A program made the position numbers and the translations under genes. A DNA stretch of 64,000 nt from Kaistella haifensis DSM 19056 (GTDB lineage Bacteria; Bacteroidota; Bacteroidia; Flavobacteriales; Weeksellaceae). Shown here one piece after another: positions 15,229 to 24,255 of the stretch (position 1 is the first letter of the stretch; the number at the start of each line of letters is the position of its first letter). The stretch is from the NCBI RefSeq assembly GCF_000735695.2, contig NZ_JASZ02000001.1, positions 1-64,000 of the forward strand, in the 5' to 3' direction. The notes beneath the pieces are model-generated. The model was given only the letters and a program-made list of their open reading frames with translations. It was not told where the DNA came from and did not search any database.

Positions 15229-16432
15229 GAAAATCAACTTTAAGGAAAAAAAATATGTGATGCCCCTTCTAGCATTGCCGTTGCTGCTGCTCTTTGTGTA
15301 TGTAGGTACCCAATTTACCAAAGAGGATACCTCGAAAAAAGATAAGCCTAAAGAACTTTCCCTTTCACTGGGAGAAACACGCGATTCCATCATGACGAAG
15401 AACGATGCATACGACGCCTTTTTCAAGAAGGACGACAACAGGACGATGCTCGGAGGATTGGACAAGGAACAGGACAGCCTGCTTAGCTATGAAGACCAGT
15501 TATCATTTGACCAGAAAAGAAAGATCGACTCACTAAAGGCGGTATCGAGCACACAAAATCAGCAGGCGTCAAAAGGAGGCAACTCTTCCTATTACAATCC
15601 AAAACAGCAAAATGAGGACAAGGATTTCAAGAGGTCTTCTGAAATCATCCGAATGCTGAACGACAAGTCCTACGGGAAACAGGAAAATGAGCAACTTTCA
15701 GAAAATCAAAAATCTAGTAATCAAAATGCACAGCAAGACCCCGTAAAATATCTGAAACAGCAGATGCTCGTCATGGATTCCTTGGAAAAAGCGCGGGATC
15801 CCGAATACCAAGCCAAACTATTGGCGGAACAGAAACTCAAGGCAAACAAGGAAAAAATGGACGAGTTCCTCAATTCTACCTTCAATGTCGGCAAGTCGGG
15901 AATCAACAGCGAATTCAATGCCTTCTACAGGGAAAATGAGAACAGCTTCATCAAAGCCGTGATTGATGAGAATAACAAAGGATTTCTGGGAAGCAGAATC
16001 CGGTTCCGATTATTGGAAGACATCTTCGTCGGCAACAAAAAAATTGATAAAGGTTCCATCCTTTACGGACAAATCTCGGGATTTTCTATGCAGCGGGTTG
16101 ACCTCAAGATTGTGTCGGTATTTACAAAGGGAGAAATTTTACCCGTCAATCTCTCCATCTACGACATCGACGGCATGAAGGGGCTCTATGTTCCACAAAG
16201 CGTCTTCAGGGACATGATTCGGGAAATGGGAAGCAACTCTGTACAGGGAACACAGATGGATATGGGCGGACAGGGATTTTTCACGAGCATCGGCTCCAAA
16301 CTCTTCACGTCTACATCAAAATCCATCGCCAACCTCATTAAAACCAACAAAGCCAAGCTGAAATACAACTCCTATGTATTTCTAATCGACGAAAAACAGC
16401 TTAAAGACTCACAAAACCAACAAAAAAAATAA
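15218..16432 (+). CDS. traM: TraM, VirB10-like core protein
   Basis: A 404-residue core-complex protein. It has a short cytoplasmic N-terminus (INFKEKKYVMPLL), one helix at about residues 14-30 (LLALPLLLLFVYVGT), then a long charged linker of about 190 residues rich in K, Q and S. The C-terminal beta domain from about residue 240 has GFLGSRIRFRLLEDIFVG, IDKGSILYGQISGF and LPVNLSIYDIDGMKGLYVP. The segments RFRLLED and YDxDGxxGLYVPxS are typical of TraM in Bacteroides-type systems, functionally VirB10-like. The next gene starts two bases after its stop. Confidence 0.92.
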   Translation: MDIKKINFKEKKYVMPLLALPLLLLFVYVGTQFTKEDTSKKDKPKELSLSLGETRDSIMTKNDAYDAFFKKDDNRTMLGGLDKEQDSLLSYEDQLSFDQKRKIDSLKAVSSTQNQQASKGGNSSYYNPKQQNEDKDFKRSSEIIRMLNDKSYGKQENEQLSENQKSSNQNAQQDPVKYLKQQMLVMDSLEKARDPEYQAKLLAEQKLKANKEKMDEFLNSTFNVGKSGINSEFNAFYRENENSFIKAVIDENNKGFLGSRIRFRLLEDIFVGNKKIDKGSILYGQISGFSMQRVDLKIVSVFTKGEILPVNLSIYDIDGMKGLYVPQSVFRDMIREMGSNSVQGTQMDMGGQGFFTSIGSKLFTSTSKSIANLIKTNKAKLKYNSYVFLIDEKQLKDSQNQQKK

Positions 16433-16434
16433 CA

Positions 16435-17304
16435 ATGAAAAATACATTTTTTATACTATTCTTAATCATTACCCATTTTTTATCTGCACAAACAGCTACT
16501 AAAGAACAAGTCATCTCGGATTTACCAGAATTGATCGTTACAGAGGGCGTTAACCTGCATATCATCTCACCCGAACCGATTCAATATGTGGATTTGTCCA
16601 CCCAAAAACTCACGGGAGATTTGCCTAATACCAATATTGCGAGAATCAAAATCACCGATACTCCTGCCAACACCGACCCAAAGGAAAAGGCAAAAACCAC
16701 CTCTTTATTGAATGGCGACAAAATAGGAATAATAACCGTTGTAGGTCAGTCTTTTATTGCCCAATACAAGGCTATTTACAGAAATTCGGAAAACAAAAAC
16801 ACCGTGACCAACATCCATATCCAGCCAGAAGAGATGCAGCCGATTGAACTGGACAAAACCCGTTTTTCCAACTTGGAGCTGACCAAGTTTGCGATGGACA
16901 TCATAAAGAAGAAGACGGAAGAAAATCCAATCAGGGAGCAGAAAGACCTTAAACTTAGTATGCAGCTCAACAATGTGTACGTCATCAGCGACTATATCTT
17001 TCTCGATATGACCTTCAAAAACAGCTCGAACCTGAGTTACGATATCGAAGACCTTAAATTTTCCATCGAGGACAAAAAAATCTATAAGGCGACCAACAAT
17101 CAAAGCATCGAAATGACACCGATTTTTAGACTTTACGCCCCGAAACATTTCAGGAAAAATTTCAGAAACATCTATGTCTTCAAAAAATTCACTTTTCCGA
17201 ACAGCAAGGTGATGATGATCCGCCTGATTGAGGAACAACTCTCGGGAAGAACCATCGAGATGAAGGTGAATTATTCAGACATTTTAAAAGCAGATACATT
17301 TTAG
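16435..17304 (+). CDS. traN: TraN, DUF4138 VirB9-like conjugation protein
   Basis: A 289-residue exported protein with signal peptide residues 1-19 (ending FLSAQ). The early strand segments INLHxxSPEPIQYVDLST and GDLPNTNIARIK, and the later LKLSMQLNNVYVISDYIFLDMTFKN, fit the TraN/DUF4138 family: beta-rich, C-terminal domain binding TraM. VNLHIISPEPIQYVD is the expected N-terminal motif. It would form the outer-membrane-side core with TraM. Two bases separate it from traM and from the next gene. Confidence 0.9.
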   Translation: MKNTFFILFLIITHFLSAQTATKEQVISDLPELIVTEGVNLHIISPEPIQYVDLSTQKLTGDLPNTNIARIKITDTPANTDPKEKAKTTSLLNGDKIGIITVVGQSFIAQYKAIYRNSENKNTVTNIHIQPEEMQPIELDKTRFSNLELTKFAMDIIKKKTEENPIREQKDLKLSMQLNNVYVISDYIFLDMTFKNSSNLSYDIEDLKFSIEDKKIYKATNNQSIEMTPIFRLYAPKHFRKNFRNIYVFKKFTFPNSKVMMIRLIEEQLSGRTIEMKVNYSDILKADTF

Positions 17305-17306
17305 TT

Positions 17307-17546
17307 ATGAACCCATTACCAACAGAATTAATTATTGTCCTTCTCCTGGCGTTCATCGCTTTCATCGCTTCTTGCATATCCATATTTTTTTTATTCCGTC
17401 TCAGAAAAGCAAAGAAGGAAATAGAAAAGGAAATTATAAAAATGGCTTATCTGAAAGCGTGGTATAAGGAGATTGCAGTGAAGATTTATGGTAAAGACCG
17501 TATTGAGGAAAAAGAGAAAGAGTTTTTAAAAAACTACAATTTATAG
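17307..17546 (+). CDS. Small single-pass membrane protein, unknown
   Basis: A 79-residue protein with an N-terminal membrane helix (residues about 6-30, LIIVLLLAFIAFIASCISIFFLF) and a strongly charged helical tail (KAKKEIEKEIIKMAYLK). It lies two bases after traN and seven before the coupling-protein gene, so it is in the operon. No family is recognised. A helper of the coupling protein or core complex would fit its place, without direct evidence. Confidence 0.65.
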   Translation: MNPLPTELIIVLLLAFIAFIASCISIFFLFRLRKAKKEIEKEIIKMAYLKAWYKEIAVKIYGKDRIEEKEKEFLKNYNL

Positions 17547-17552
17547 GAAGTA

Positions 17553-19547
17553 ATGCAGGAACAACAACACCAAATTAAGATTTACGGATTCCTTCAGAAG
17601 GCGGTTTATGCGGTCGTGGCATTGGATTGTGCGTCGCTTTTCTACCTCGATGCAGATATTATTATAGTTTCAAACCTATTGAAAAATTTCTCGAAGATGA
17701 GTTTCTTTTTCCCACCCATCAACGCAAAGTTTGCGACCCTGATTCTCATTGGATTGGTCGCTGTCGGGACAAAGGCGAAGAAGAAAAAGGATTTGAACAT
17801 CGCCACGGAAATCGTAATCCCCATGATATTGGGCTTGTTGATGATTTTTTCTTCACTCGTTTGGCAAAACGAGGCAGGAAACTCCAAACTCCCTAAAATT
17901 TTTCCTGCGCTGAATCTTTATCAGGTCATCTATGCCGTATTGTCTTTTTTGGGTGCAGTAATCCTTCAAATGGGAGCAGACGCCATCTCAAAACTCATGC
18001 AACAAAAAATGGGAAAAGACCGATGGAATGTAGAGGAAGAAAGTTTTGCCCAAAATCAGGAACTTGTAGAAACGGACACCTCGATCAATATCCCATATCT
18101 CTTCAGATACAGTAAAAAAATCAACAAGGGATGGGTCAATATCAATCCATTTCGTGGGACGATGGTGATTGGAACGCCTGGAAGTGGAAAGTCTTTCGGA
18201 ATCATCAATCCCGCAATCAGGCAAATGATAGCGAAAGGCTTCTGCCTGTGTATTTACGATTTCAAGTTTCCCGATTTGGCGCAGATTGCCTACTACCATT
18301 ATCTGTTGAAGAAAAGCAAAGATTCGGGGTATGAATACGATTTTCATGTCATCAATCTAAACGAGGTTGAAAAATCCAAAAGGGTAAACCCGTTCAAAAA
18401 GGAATACATCCAAACTTTGGCGGAAGCACAGGAAATGGCGGAGTCTATGGTATCCTCGCTCCAAAAGGGAGGTTCAAGTTCGGGAGGCGGTTCCGATGCT
18501 TTTTTCACCCAATCTGCCATCAACTTTCTTTCGTCGAGTATCTACTTTTTTGCCACCTACGAGGACGGAAAATATTCGGATTTACCACATATCCTGTCCT
18601 TTATGAACCGAAGTTACAAGGAGATTTTTGACACACTTTTTACCAACGAGGAAATATTCTCACTGCTTTCTCCCTTTAAGACGGCGTATGAAAACAAGGC
18701 ATTTGACCAGTTGGAGGGACAGGTCGGAACCTTGAAGATATTTCTCTCACGATTGGCGACCAAGGAAAGTTTCTGGGTGTTTTCGGGCGACGAAGTGGAA
18801 CTAAAAATTACGAACAGGGAGAATCCTTCCATCCTGATTTTGGCATCCGATCCAGGAACGCAGGACATCAATTCCGCCCTTTATTCATCCGTTTTGAACA
18901 GGACTTTGCGACTCATCAACTCCAAACACAATTTGCCGGGAGGAATCATCGCGGACGAGTTTCCGACCATCTACATCCATAAAATTGACAACGTGGTGGC
19001 GACAGCAAGGAGCAACAAAGTGGCGGTCTTATTGGGACTTCAGGAAATTCCGCAACTCCGGCAGTTTTACAAAAAAGAAGTTGCCGACACCATTTCCGCC
19101 ATTGTCGGAAATATCCTTTCCGGTTCTGCGAGGGACAAAAATACTTTGGAATGGCTGGAGAAACTGTTCGGAAAAATCAAGCAGAAATCCTATTCCCAGT
19201 CCATCTCCCAGCAAGGAACGACGACCAGCATCAACGAGAAAATGGACTTTATGATTCCCGCAGGAAAAATTGCGACACTTAAAACTGGGGAAATGGTCGG
19301 AATGATTGCACAGGGCGAGGAAAACGACACCGAAGAATACAAAACTTCTGCGATGAACGGAAAAATCAATTTAGATATGAAAACCATCAAGGAGGAAGAA
19401 AATAATTATGTCAAAATGCCTTCCTATTACTCATTTGTCGACAAAATGGGAAATAATAGGAAAAACGATGTCCTGATGACCAACTTCAGAAAAATCAATA
19501 AAGAGGTCGAATTAATCGTAAACGAATTTACTAAAAATGAAAAATAG
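17553..19547 (+). CDS. VirD4-type conjugative coupling protein
   Basis: A 664-residue ATPase that links the relaxase-DNA complex to the secretion channel. The N-terminus has several membrane helices within residues 1-150, as in Bacteroidetes coupling proteins. The motor domain has Walker A GTPGSGKS at 207-214, FCLCIYDFKFPDLAQ after it, and Walker B IIADEFPT with D468 and E469. A further typical segment is KVAVLLGLQEIPQL. The C-terminus is charged and probably contacts the relaxase. A Shine-Dalgarno-like AGGAAG precedes the ATG. It overlaps the next gene by eleven bases. Distinct from the VirB4-type TraG at 6966. Confidence 0.92.
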   Translation: MQEQQHQIKIYGFLQKAVYAVVALDCASLFYLDADIIIVSNLLKNFSKMSFFFPPINAKFATLILIGLVAVGTKAKKKKDLNIATEIVIPMILGLLMIFSSLVWQNEAGNSKLPKIFPALNLYQVIYAVLSFLGAVILQMGADAISKLMQQKMGKDRWNVEEESFAQNQELVETDTSINIPYLFRYSKKINKGWVNINPFRGTMVIGTPGSGKSFGIINPAIRQMIAKGFCLCIYDFKFPDLAQIAYYHYLLKKSKDSGYEYDFHVINLNEVEKSKRVNPFKKEYIQTLAEAQEMAESMVSSLQKGGSSSGGGSDAFFTQSAINFLSSSIYFFATYEDGKYSDLPHILSFMNRSYKEIFDTLFTNEEIFSLLSPFKTAYENKAFDQLEGQVGTLKIFLSRLATKESFWVFSGDEVELKITNRENPSILILASDPGTQDINSALYSSVLNRTLRLINSKHNLPGGIIADEFPTIYIHKIDNVVATARSNKVAVLLGLQEIPQLRQFYKKEVADTISAIVGNILSGSARDKNTLEWLEKLFGKIKQKSYSQSISQQGTTTSINEKMDFMIPAGKIATLKTGEMVGMIAQGEENDTEEYKTSAMNGKINLDMKTIKEEENNYVKMPSYYSFVDKMGNNRKNDVLMTNFRKINKEVELIVNEFTKNEK

Positions 19548-20379
19548 AAAGACAATAATAGCATTAACAATTCTCCTTTTTGCGAACGGTTTTTCCAAGG
19601 CTCAATTCAATACGCTGATGCCGACGAAACCGCAGAAAACGGAAGACTTCAAAATGGTGGAAATCCAAAAAGAAGAAAGTTCCAATCAAAAAAAGGAGAA
19701 AAAATTGTGGAAGGAAATCTTCAACATCACCCCGAAATCGGAACTGAAAAACGAAACAGAAGGTTCAATGAAGATGTTAACGAGTCAAATCGACTCTCTA
19801 AAGACGATGCTTAAAAATTACCATAATGGAAATAATCAAAGTAACGTGGACTACAAAAAGATGAAAGATTCACTATTTGAACTGATGCAAAATTTTCAAC
19901 GTAAAGAAAATGATGAAAAGGAAGTCCAGAAAGCCCCCTTTGGGGGTTTGGGGGCTTACATGCCCTTAAACAGAATTACCGTGACTTCTCTCTATGGAAC
20001 ACGTATTCATCCAATTTTCGGAACTGCAAAAATGCACAACGGAATTGACCTAAAAGCCAACTATGAAGATGTTCACGCGGTCCTTGACGGAATAATTACC
20101 GAATCCGGTTGGGATTCCAAAGGCGGTGGAAACTACATCAAAATCAAACATTTCAACCGATTTGAAACCTCTTATCTGCACCTCTCCGAAATCTTCTACA
20201 AAGTCGGGAAAAAAGTGAGGGCGGGATTTATCATCGGGAAAAGTGGGAACACAGGGAATTCTACCGGACCGCACCTGCATTTTGCGGTAAAGGAGTTTGG
20301 ACAAAGCATCAATCCCTACCATTTCTTAAACGACCTAAACAAAGCAAACAATTTAATAGCAACGTACTATGCAAACTGA
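19537..20379 (+). CDS. M23-family peptidoglycan endopeptidase
   Basis: A 280-residue exported peptidase with signal peptide residues 1-22 (ending SKAQ), a lysine-rich helical linker with a probable coiled coil (residues about 70-125), then a LytM/M23 domain from about residue 145. The zinc motifs are intact: HNGID with H167 and D171, and HLHF with H246 and H248. It would cut peptide crosslinks to let the conjugation channel cross the cell wall, the role VirB1-type enzymes play elsewhere. A palindromic repeat (19930-19957) is read in frame between the linker and the domain, giving KAPFGGLGAY. It overlaps neighbours on both sides by about eleven bases. Confidence 0.88.
   Translation: MKNRKTIIALTILLFANGFSKAQFNTLMPTKPQKTEDFKMVEIQKEESSNQKKEKKLWKEIFNITPKSELKNETEGSMKMLTSQIDSLKTMLKNYHNGNNQSNVDYKKMKDSLFELMQNFQRKENDEKEVQKAPFGGLGAYMPLNRITVTSLYGTRIHPIFGTAKMHNGIDLKANYEDVHAVLDGIITESGWDSKGGGNYIKIKHFNRFETSYLHLSEIFYKVGKKVRAGFIIGKSGNTGNSTGPHLHFAVKEFGQSINPYHFLNDLNKANNLIATYYAN
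19930..19957 (+). repeat. 28-bp palindromic repeat element in frame in the M23 peptidase gene
   Basis: It consists of AAAGCCCCCTTTGGGGG followed by TTTGGGGGCTT, one base different from the copy at 10817-10844. It is read in a different frame from that copy and encodes KAPFGGLGA in the linker just before the catalytic domain, a site likely to tolerate insertion. Confidence 0.85.
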
Positions 20380-21091
20380 AAACCTACCAACCGAAGAACT
20401 AAAAAAGTTCGGAATCATCAATGAAGATTTGTCATTTTCAAAAAAACTGAAAGCGGACGACATCCAAAAATTTCTGCAGGGCTACACGATTGTCGCAGAC
20501 AACGACAAAAACAGGGCAACTTTCCAACTCACGGAAAACAACACCCGACTGAAAGTCAACTTTCTGGAGCGGGATAAAAGCATCTCCGAAATCCTCAGAA
20601 ACAGCAAGGATGGAATTGAGTATTCCACTATTCAAGACCTTTCAAACAAAAATGAGAAGAAACTTTCGCTTGAAAAAAAGGCATTCATCTACGACAAGGA
20701 AAACAACATCGTCGCCGAGTTCGACCTCATTAAAAATGCCACCGAACTCACCGCAATCATTGCCGACAAGAAGGATGTCGCGGAAATGAACCGCTACAAA
20801 AACGAACTTCAGAAACTGAAAAATTTTCTGATGGATAAAATCGACCAATATCCCGAAATCGCCAAGGAAATTTCCAACGACTTGAACATCGTTTCCAGAG
20901 AAATCAACACCGTAAACAGCATCTCACCCGATGAGAAGCAGATTTCAAAAGGTGGCAATTCCGAAATTGACCTGAACGTCAATGACAGGGATAGGTACGA
21001 AGACGCGAACAGAAACCGGGAAGAGCAGGAAGAAGAAATCGAACAGGAAATCGAACAGGAACAGGAAAAACGCCGTGGATTCCGCAGATAA
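20369..21091 (+). CDS. Cytoplasmic transfer-region protein, DUF4099/DUF3945-like
   Basis: A 240-residue soluble protein without signal or membrane segment. The N-terminal part (LPTEELKKFGI, KLKADDIQKFLQGY) resembles the small repeated domains found in large plasmid- and ICE-borne Bacteroidetes proteins; the family name is tentative. The C-terminus is a glutamate- and arginine-rich low-complexity tail (EEEIEQEIEQEQEKRRGFRR). The gene overlaps the peptidase gene by eleven bases and precedes the JAB-domain gene by twelve. Such proteins are often injected or act on the incoming DNA, but nothing here proves that. Confidence 0.6.
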   Translation: MQTENLPTEELKKFGIINEDLSFSKKLKADDIQKFLQGYTIVADNDKNRATFQLTENNTRLKVNFLERDKSISEILRNSKDGIEYSTIQDLSNKNEKKLSLEKKAFIYDKENNIVAEFDLIKNATELTAIIADKKDVAEMNRYKNELQKLKNFLMDKIDQYPEIAKEISNDLNIVSREINTVNSISPDEKQISKGGNSEIDLNVNDRDRYEDANRNREEQEEEIEQEIEQEQEKRRGFRR

Positions 21092-21103
21092 ATTTTTGAA
21101 ATA

Positions 21104-23476
21104 ATGGAAGCAGAAACGATCAATTACCAGAGCAAATATGGACCGAACACGAATTTCCAATTTCCGACGGACGAGGATACGCAATATCTTAAAACTTCGA
21201 CGGGCGAAGTATTACCGTACAAACTTTTCAGTGGGAGAAATGATGCTGACCCAAATTCCGCCATCCTACGGGAAAAGGACAATCAAGGTTACGCCAATGA
21301 CTTTGCGCTCGTAGAGCGGCAGTTTTCGGAAAACAAAAGTCTTTCATTCATGGCGGGAACCAAAATTTCTGATGTGAACGATGTGGCTTGGCTTTTCCGT
21401 GCGCTTGAAGACGAGGCGGTGGAACACACCTTTGCACTCTACAAATTCAAGGACGACAGTTATCTCGTTCAACATCTTTCGACAGGCGGAATTACTTCCA
21501 CCGTTGTGGATTTACGGTTGTTGACGGGAAACGTCTTCAAAATGCAGCCCGAAAGCATCACGCTCGTCCACAACCATCCGAGCGGACAACTGATTTCGAG
21601 CAAACATGACCGACTCATGTTGCAAAGACTGCACGAAATTTTCGACCATACAGGAATAAAGGTGGAAGACGGCATCGTCATCAATCTGCGTTCGGGGAAA
21701 TATTTGGTATTCAACGGAGATTTGGGAAGCGACCGTGTTCTGGAACTTTCCGAGCAAAATCAACAGCAGGGAAAAGTCAGCACCTTTTCCTTTAACAAGC
21801 AGATTTTTGCCGCCAATTATCAGCCGTTCAAAATCAACAGTCCCGAAGATTCCGCCGCCTACATTTCAAGCCAAAAGTTTGGACTGTCCGACAAGACGGA
21901 AGCCATCATCCTGAACAATGCGAACGACATCGTTGGGAAATTCATTCTTCCGCAGCATCGACAGTTCGAGAAACTGACCGAACTGATGACGATTCACGCC
22001 GGAACGGGTGTCATCCTTTATGGAAACAATGTAAACGAGCAGATGTACAAGGAATACCGCGACAAACTCGAACTGATGGGGTTCACGGCTTTGGATGCGA
22101 TTTTATTGGAAAGCGGAAACTACCACTCCCTTTACGAAAAGACCAAAATCAACGTCTATGACCACCTTTTGGATAAATTCAGCAAGAACCATCTGAATGC
22201 GGAACCCATTGTCGGCGTATCGGAAAGCAACCAAAATGATAGTTACTCTAAAAGTTTTACAAATATGGAAGAACGACCACAAAAAGATTACGTCAAACTA
22301 TTCATTGACGATTCAGAAGGTCATACCAAGCACGAATTTGAAATCTCCTTAACCGAAGACGACAAAGAGAACTATAGCCAGATTGCCTCAAAAATCCAGC
22401 TGTATCGCAAGCCGGAAGACCATGTTTTGCTATTCGTTGGCGGAGAACTGCTTAACTACGAGGGAAATGATGAAACGGAAAAAATTATCGACTCCCTTAA
22501 AAGCCTTTTTCTCCCCGATGAAAAAAAACGGAGCAATTTATTCAGCCAAAGTAATTTTCATTCGAGGTTTAATGAAGAAAGGGATGCCACAAGGTCAGGA
22601 TTTTCGATAGACGATATCATTGGAGAGCCTTCTAAAAAGGATTACGCCAAAATGAACGTCAATACATCAACACAACAACCAAATAAAAACAAAGAATATT
22701 TTAACAATCAAACCCCAAACATTATGGAAACACAGAAAGAATTCAACCAGGTAGATTATCTAAAAAATCAGCTTAAATACCTCGGTTTCGGCGAAGACGA
22801 AAAGCTTCACAAAGAATTGGAAAAAGGCATCAAGTCCAAAAACCAGCAATTTGAAATCAAAACTTCCTCGGACAAGGCGCTGCCCGGAAACAAGGTTGAT
22901 TTTGCCTTGAAATTTAACAAGACGGAAAGCGGCGGCGTTTTCCTCAATTCCTACGACGCCCAATTGAAGAACGAGAAAGGCGAAGAAATCACCCACAATT
23001 TTTCCGTAAACAGAGAAAATACCTTTACAGCGAAAGAAGCCGTAAACCTTTTGGAGGGACGGAGCGTGAAAATCGAGTTCCACAACCCCAAAAGCGACCA
23101 GTCGGAAACCGCCTTCGTGCAGTTCAACTTCGAGGAGCCAAAGACGGAAAAAGGAAACTATATGTTCCAGAATTTCTACGAAAACTACGGTGTCGATACC
23201 GACAAAATCGTGGAAAAAGCCAATCTCGTTTTCGACAAGCCCGAATACAGGGAAAATACCATCAAATCCCTTGAAAAAGGAAATGTGGTGAAAGTGAAAT
23301 TTGAAATGGACGACAAAATAGTGGAAGGAAAAGCGGTGCTCAATCCGCAGTATAAAAACCTGAACCTTTACGACAGCGACATGAACCGCATCAACACCAA
23401 CAAACCTTTGCAGGGACTGGAGAATGAAGAAAAACAGGAAAAAGCCCATGTGAAGGAGCAGAGCATCAAACGATAA
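21104..23476 (+). CDS. JAB (RadC-like) metalloprotease-domain protein with C-terminal DUF3945-like region
   Basis: A 790-residue multi-domain cytoplasmic protein. Residues about 55-205 form a RadC/JAB domain with the JAMM signature HNHPSGQLISSKHD (H156, H158, S166, D169). Residues about 240-370 look like a second, motif-less copy of the fold (KTEAIILNNANDIVGKFILP, LMGFTALDAILLESG). The last 240 residues (from VDYLKNQLKYLGFGED) belong to a repeated domain type known from ICE-borne Bacteroidetes proteins. JAB domains cleave isopeptide bonds or act in DNA metabolism. Large mixed-domain proteins like this are often classed as polyvalent proteins that counter host defence. A clear terminator follows, so it ends the long tra operon. 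Confidence 0.78.
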   Translation: MEAETINYQSKYGPNTNFQFPTDEDTQYLKTSTGEVLPYKLFSGRNDADPNSAILREKDNQGYANDFALVERQFSENKSLSFMAGTKISDVNDVAWLFRALEDEAVEHTFALYKFKDDSYLVQHLSTGGITSTVVDLRLLTGNVFKMQPESITLVHNHPSGQLISSKHDRLMLQRLHEIFDHTGIKVEDGIVINLRSGKYLVFNGDLGSDRVLELSEQNQQQGKVSTFSFNKQIFAANYQPFKINSPEDSAAYISSQKFGLSDKTEAIILNNANDIVGKFILPQHRQFEKLTELMTIHAGTGVILYGNNVNEQMYKEYRDKLELMGFTALDAILLESGNYHSLYEKTKINVYDHLLDKFSKNHLNAEPIVGVSESNQNDSYSKSFTNMEERPQKDYVKLFIDDSEGHTKHEFEISLTEDDKENYSQIASKIQLYRKPEDHVLLFVGGELLNYEGNDETEKIIDSLKSLFLPDEKKRSNLFSQSNFHSRFNEERDATRSGFSIDDIIGEPSKKDYAKMNVNTSTQQPNKNKEYFNNQTPNIMETQKEFNQVDYLKNQLKYLGFGEDEKLHKELEKGIKSKNQQFEIKTSSDKALPGNKVDFALKFNKTESGGVFLNSYDAQLKNEKGEEITHNFSVNRENTFTAKEAVNLLEGRSVKIEFHNPKSDQSETAFVQFNFEEPKTEKGNYMFQNFYENYGVDTDKIVEKANLVFDKPEYRENTIKSLEKGNVVKVKFEMDDKIVEGKAVLNPQYKNLNLYDSDMNRINTNKPLQGLENEEKQEKAHVKEQSIKR

Positions 23477-23503
23477 TAAATAATACCTGACTATTATCCG
23501 AAG

Positions 23504-23536
23504 GCGGTAAGTCAAATTTTGATTTGCCGCTTTTTT
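23504..23536 (+). terminator. Rho-independent terminator after the tra operon
   Basis: The arms GCGGTAAGTCAAA (23504-23516) and TTTGATTTGCCGC (23518-23530) pair over 13 positions with two G-T wobbles and are followed by six T. It separates the tra operon from the lipoprotein gene. Confidence 0.85.
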
Positions 23537-23550
23537 AAAATGTAATCATT

Positions 23551-24255
23551 ATGAATATCAAATCCATATTTTTAGTCCTAGTTCCTGCATTTCTACTGAC
23601 TTCCTGCCACAAGGAAATCAAATCCGAAAAAGGCGGAATCGACCTCATTTCCAATGTCTATTTTGATGCGTCCAAAGGATTGGACAAGATGCAGAGTTTC
23701 CACATCTCGAAAATGAGTTATTCAGGAGACCAGATTATAGAGCTGATTCCAGACCACACCTTCCCCGAAATGAATCAAAATTCCTATCTCGTGAGAGATT
23801 CTTTATGCTATCCATTGGATGCTGAAAACGGCAACATCATTCTTTCCGATATTCTTGAAAAACAAAAACCGTCATTGGTTTGGAACAAGAAGGAAGGCGC
23901 CATTTTCTCAAAAGAAATGATTCCCAACTATAAGAACAGGCGGAAAATTTCAGACACGGTGTTATTCAAGAAAAAATACAGACGCTTCGAAGTAAATTCC
24001 CCTTGGAACTATACCCGTTTCTACATCTATCCGACTGACACGATTCTGCCGTATTCCCTCTACAGACACGCCGAAAAAGATTATGGTGGAAGATTGGAGC
24101 GCATCGATTCCTACAACAAGAAGACCGACATTTTTGTAAGCCTGCAACTGCTTCCAAGAAAAAACTGGGACGACATGGCGAAAGATATTTTTGAGTTCAA
24201 CCACTTCGTAAAAAACAGAAAAAGTGAGGGAGACATCCTATTTAAACCTTTCTAG
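23551..24255 (+). CDS. Lipoprotein of unknown function
   Basis: A 234-residue protein with a lipoprotein signal peptide. The lipobox LLTSC gives Cys near residue 19, followed by HKEIKSEKGG, with a lysine at +3 after the cysteine. The mature part has alternating charged and aromatic stretches (FHISKMSYSGDQIIELIPDH) and no motif I know. It starts just after the terminator, so it needs its own promoter, which I could not place. Its 3' end overlaps the next gene by 32 bases. It could be an exclusion lipoprotein that blocks repeat transfer, as conjugative elements often encode one here, but that is only by position. Confidence 0.7.
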   Translation: MNIKSIFLVLVPAFLLTSCHKEIKSEKGGIDLISNVYFDASKGLDKMQSFHISKMSYSGDQIIELIPDHTFPEMNQNSYLVRDSLCYPLDAENGNIILSDILEKQKPSLVWNKKEGAIFSKEMIPNYKNRRKISDTVLFKKKYRRFEVNSPWNYTRFYIYPTDTILPYSLYRHAEKDYGGRLERIDSYNKKTDIFVSLQLLPRKNWDDMAKDIFEFNHFVKNRKSEGDILFKPF

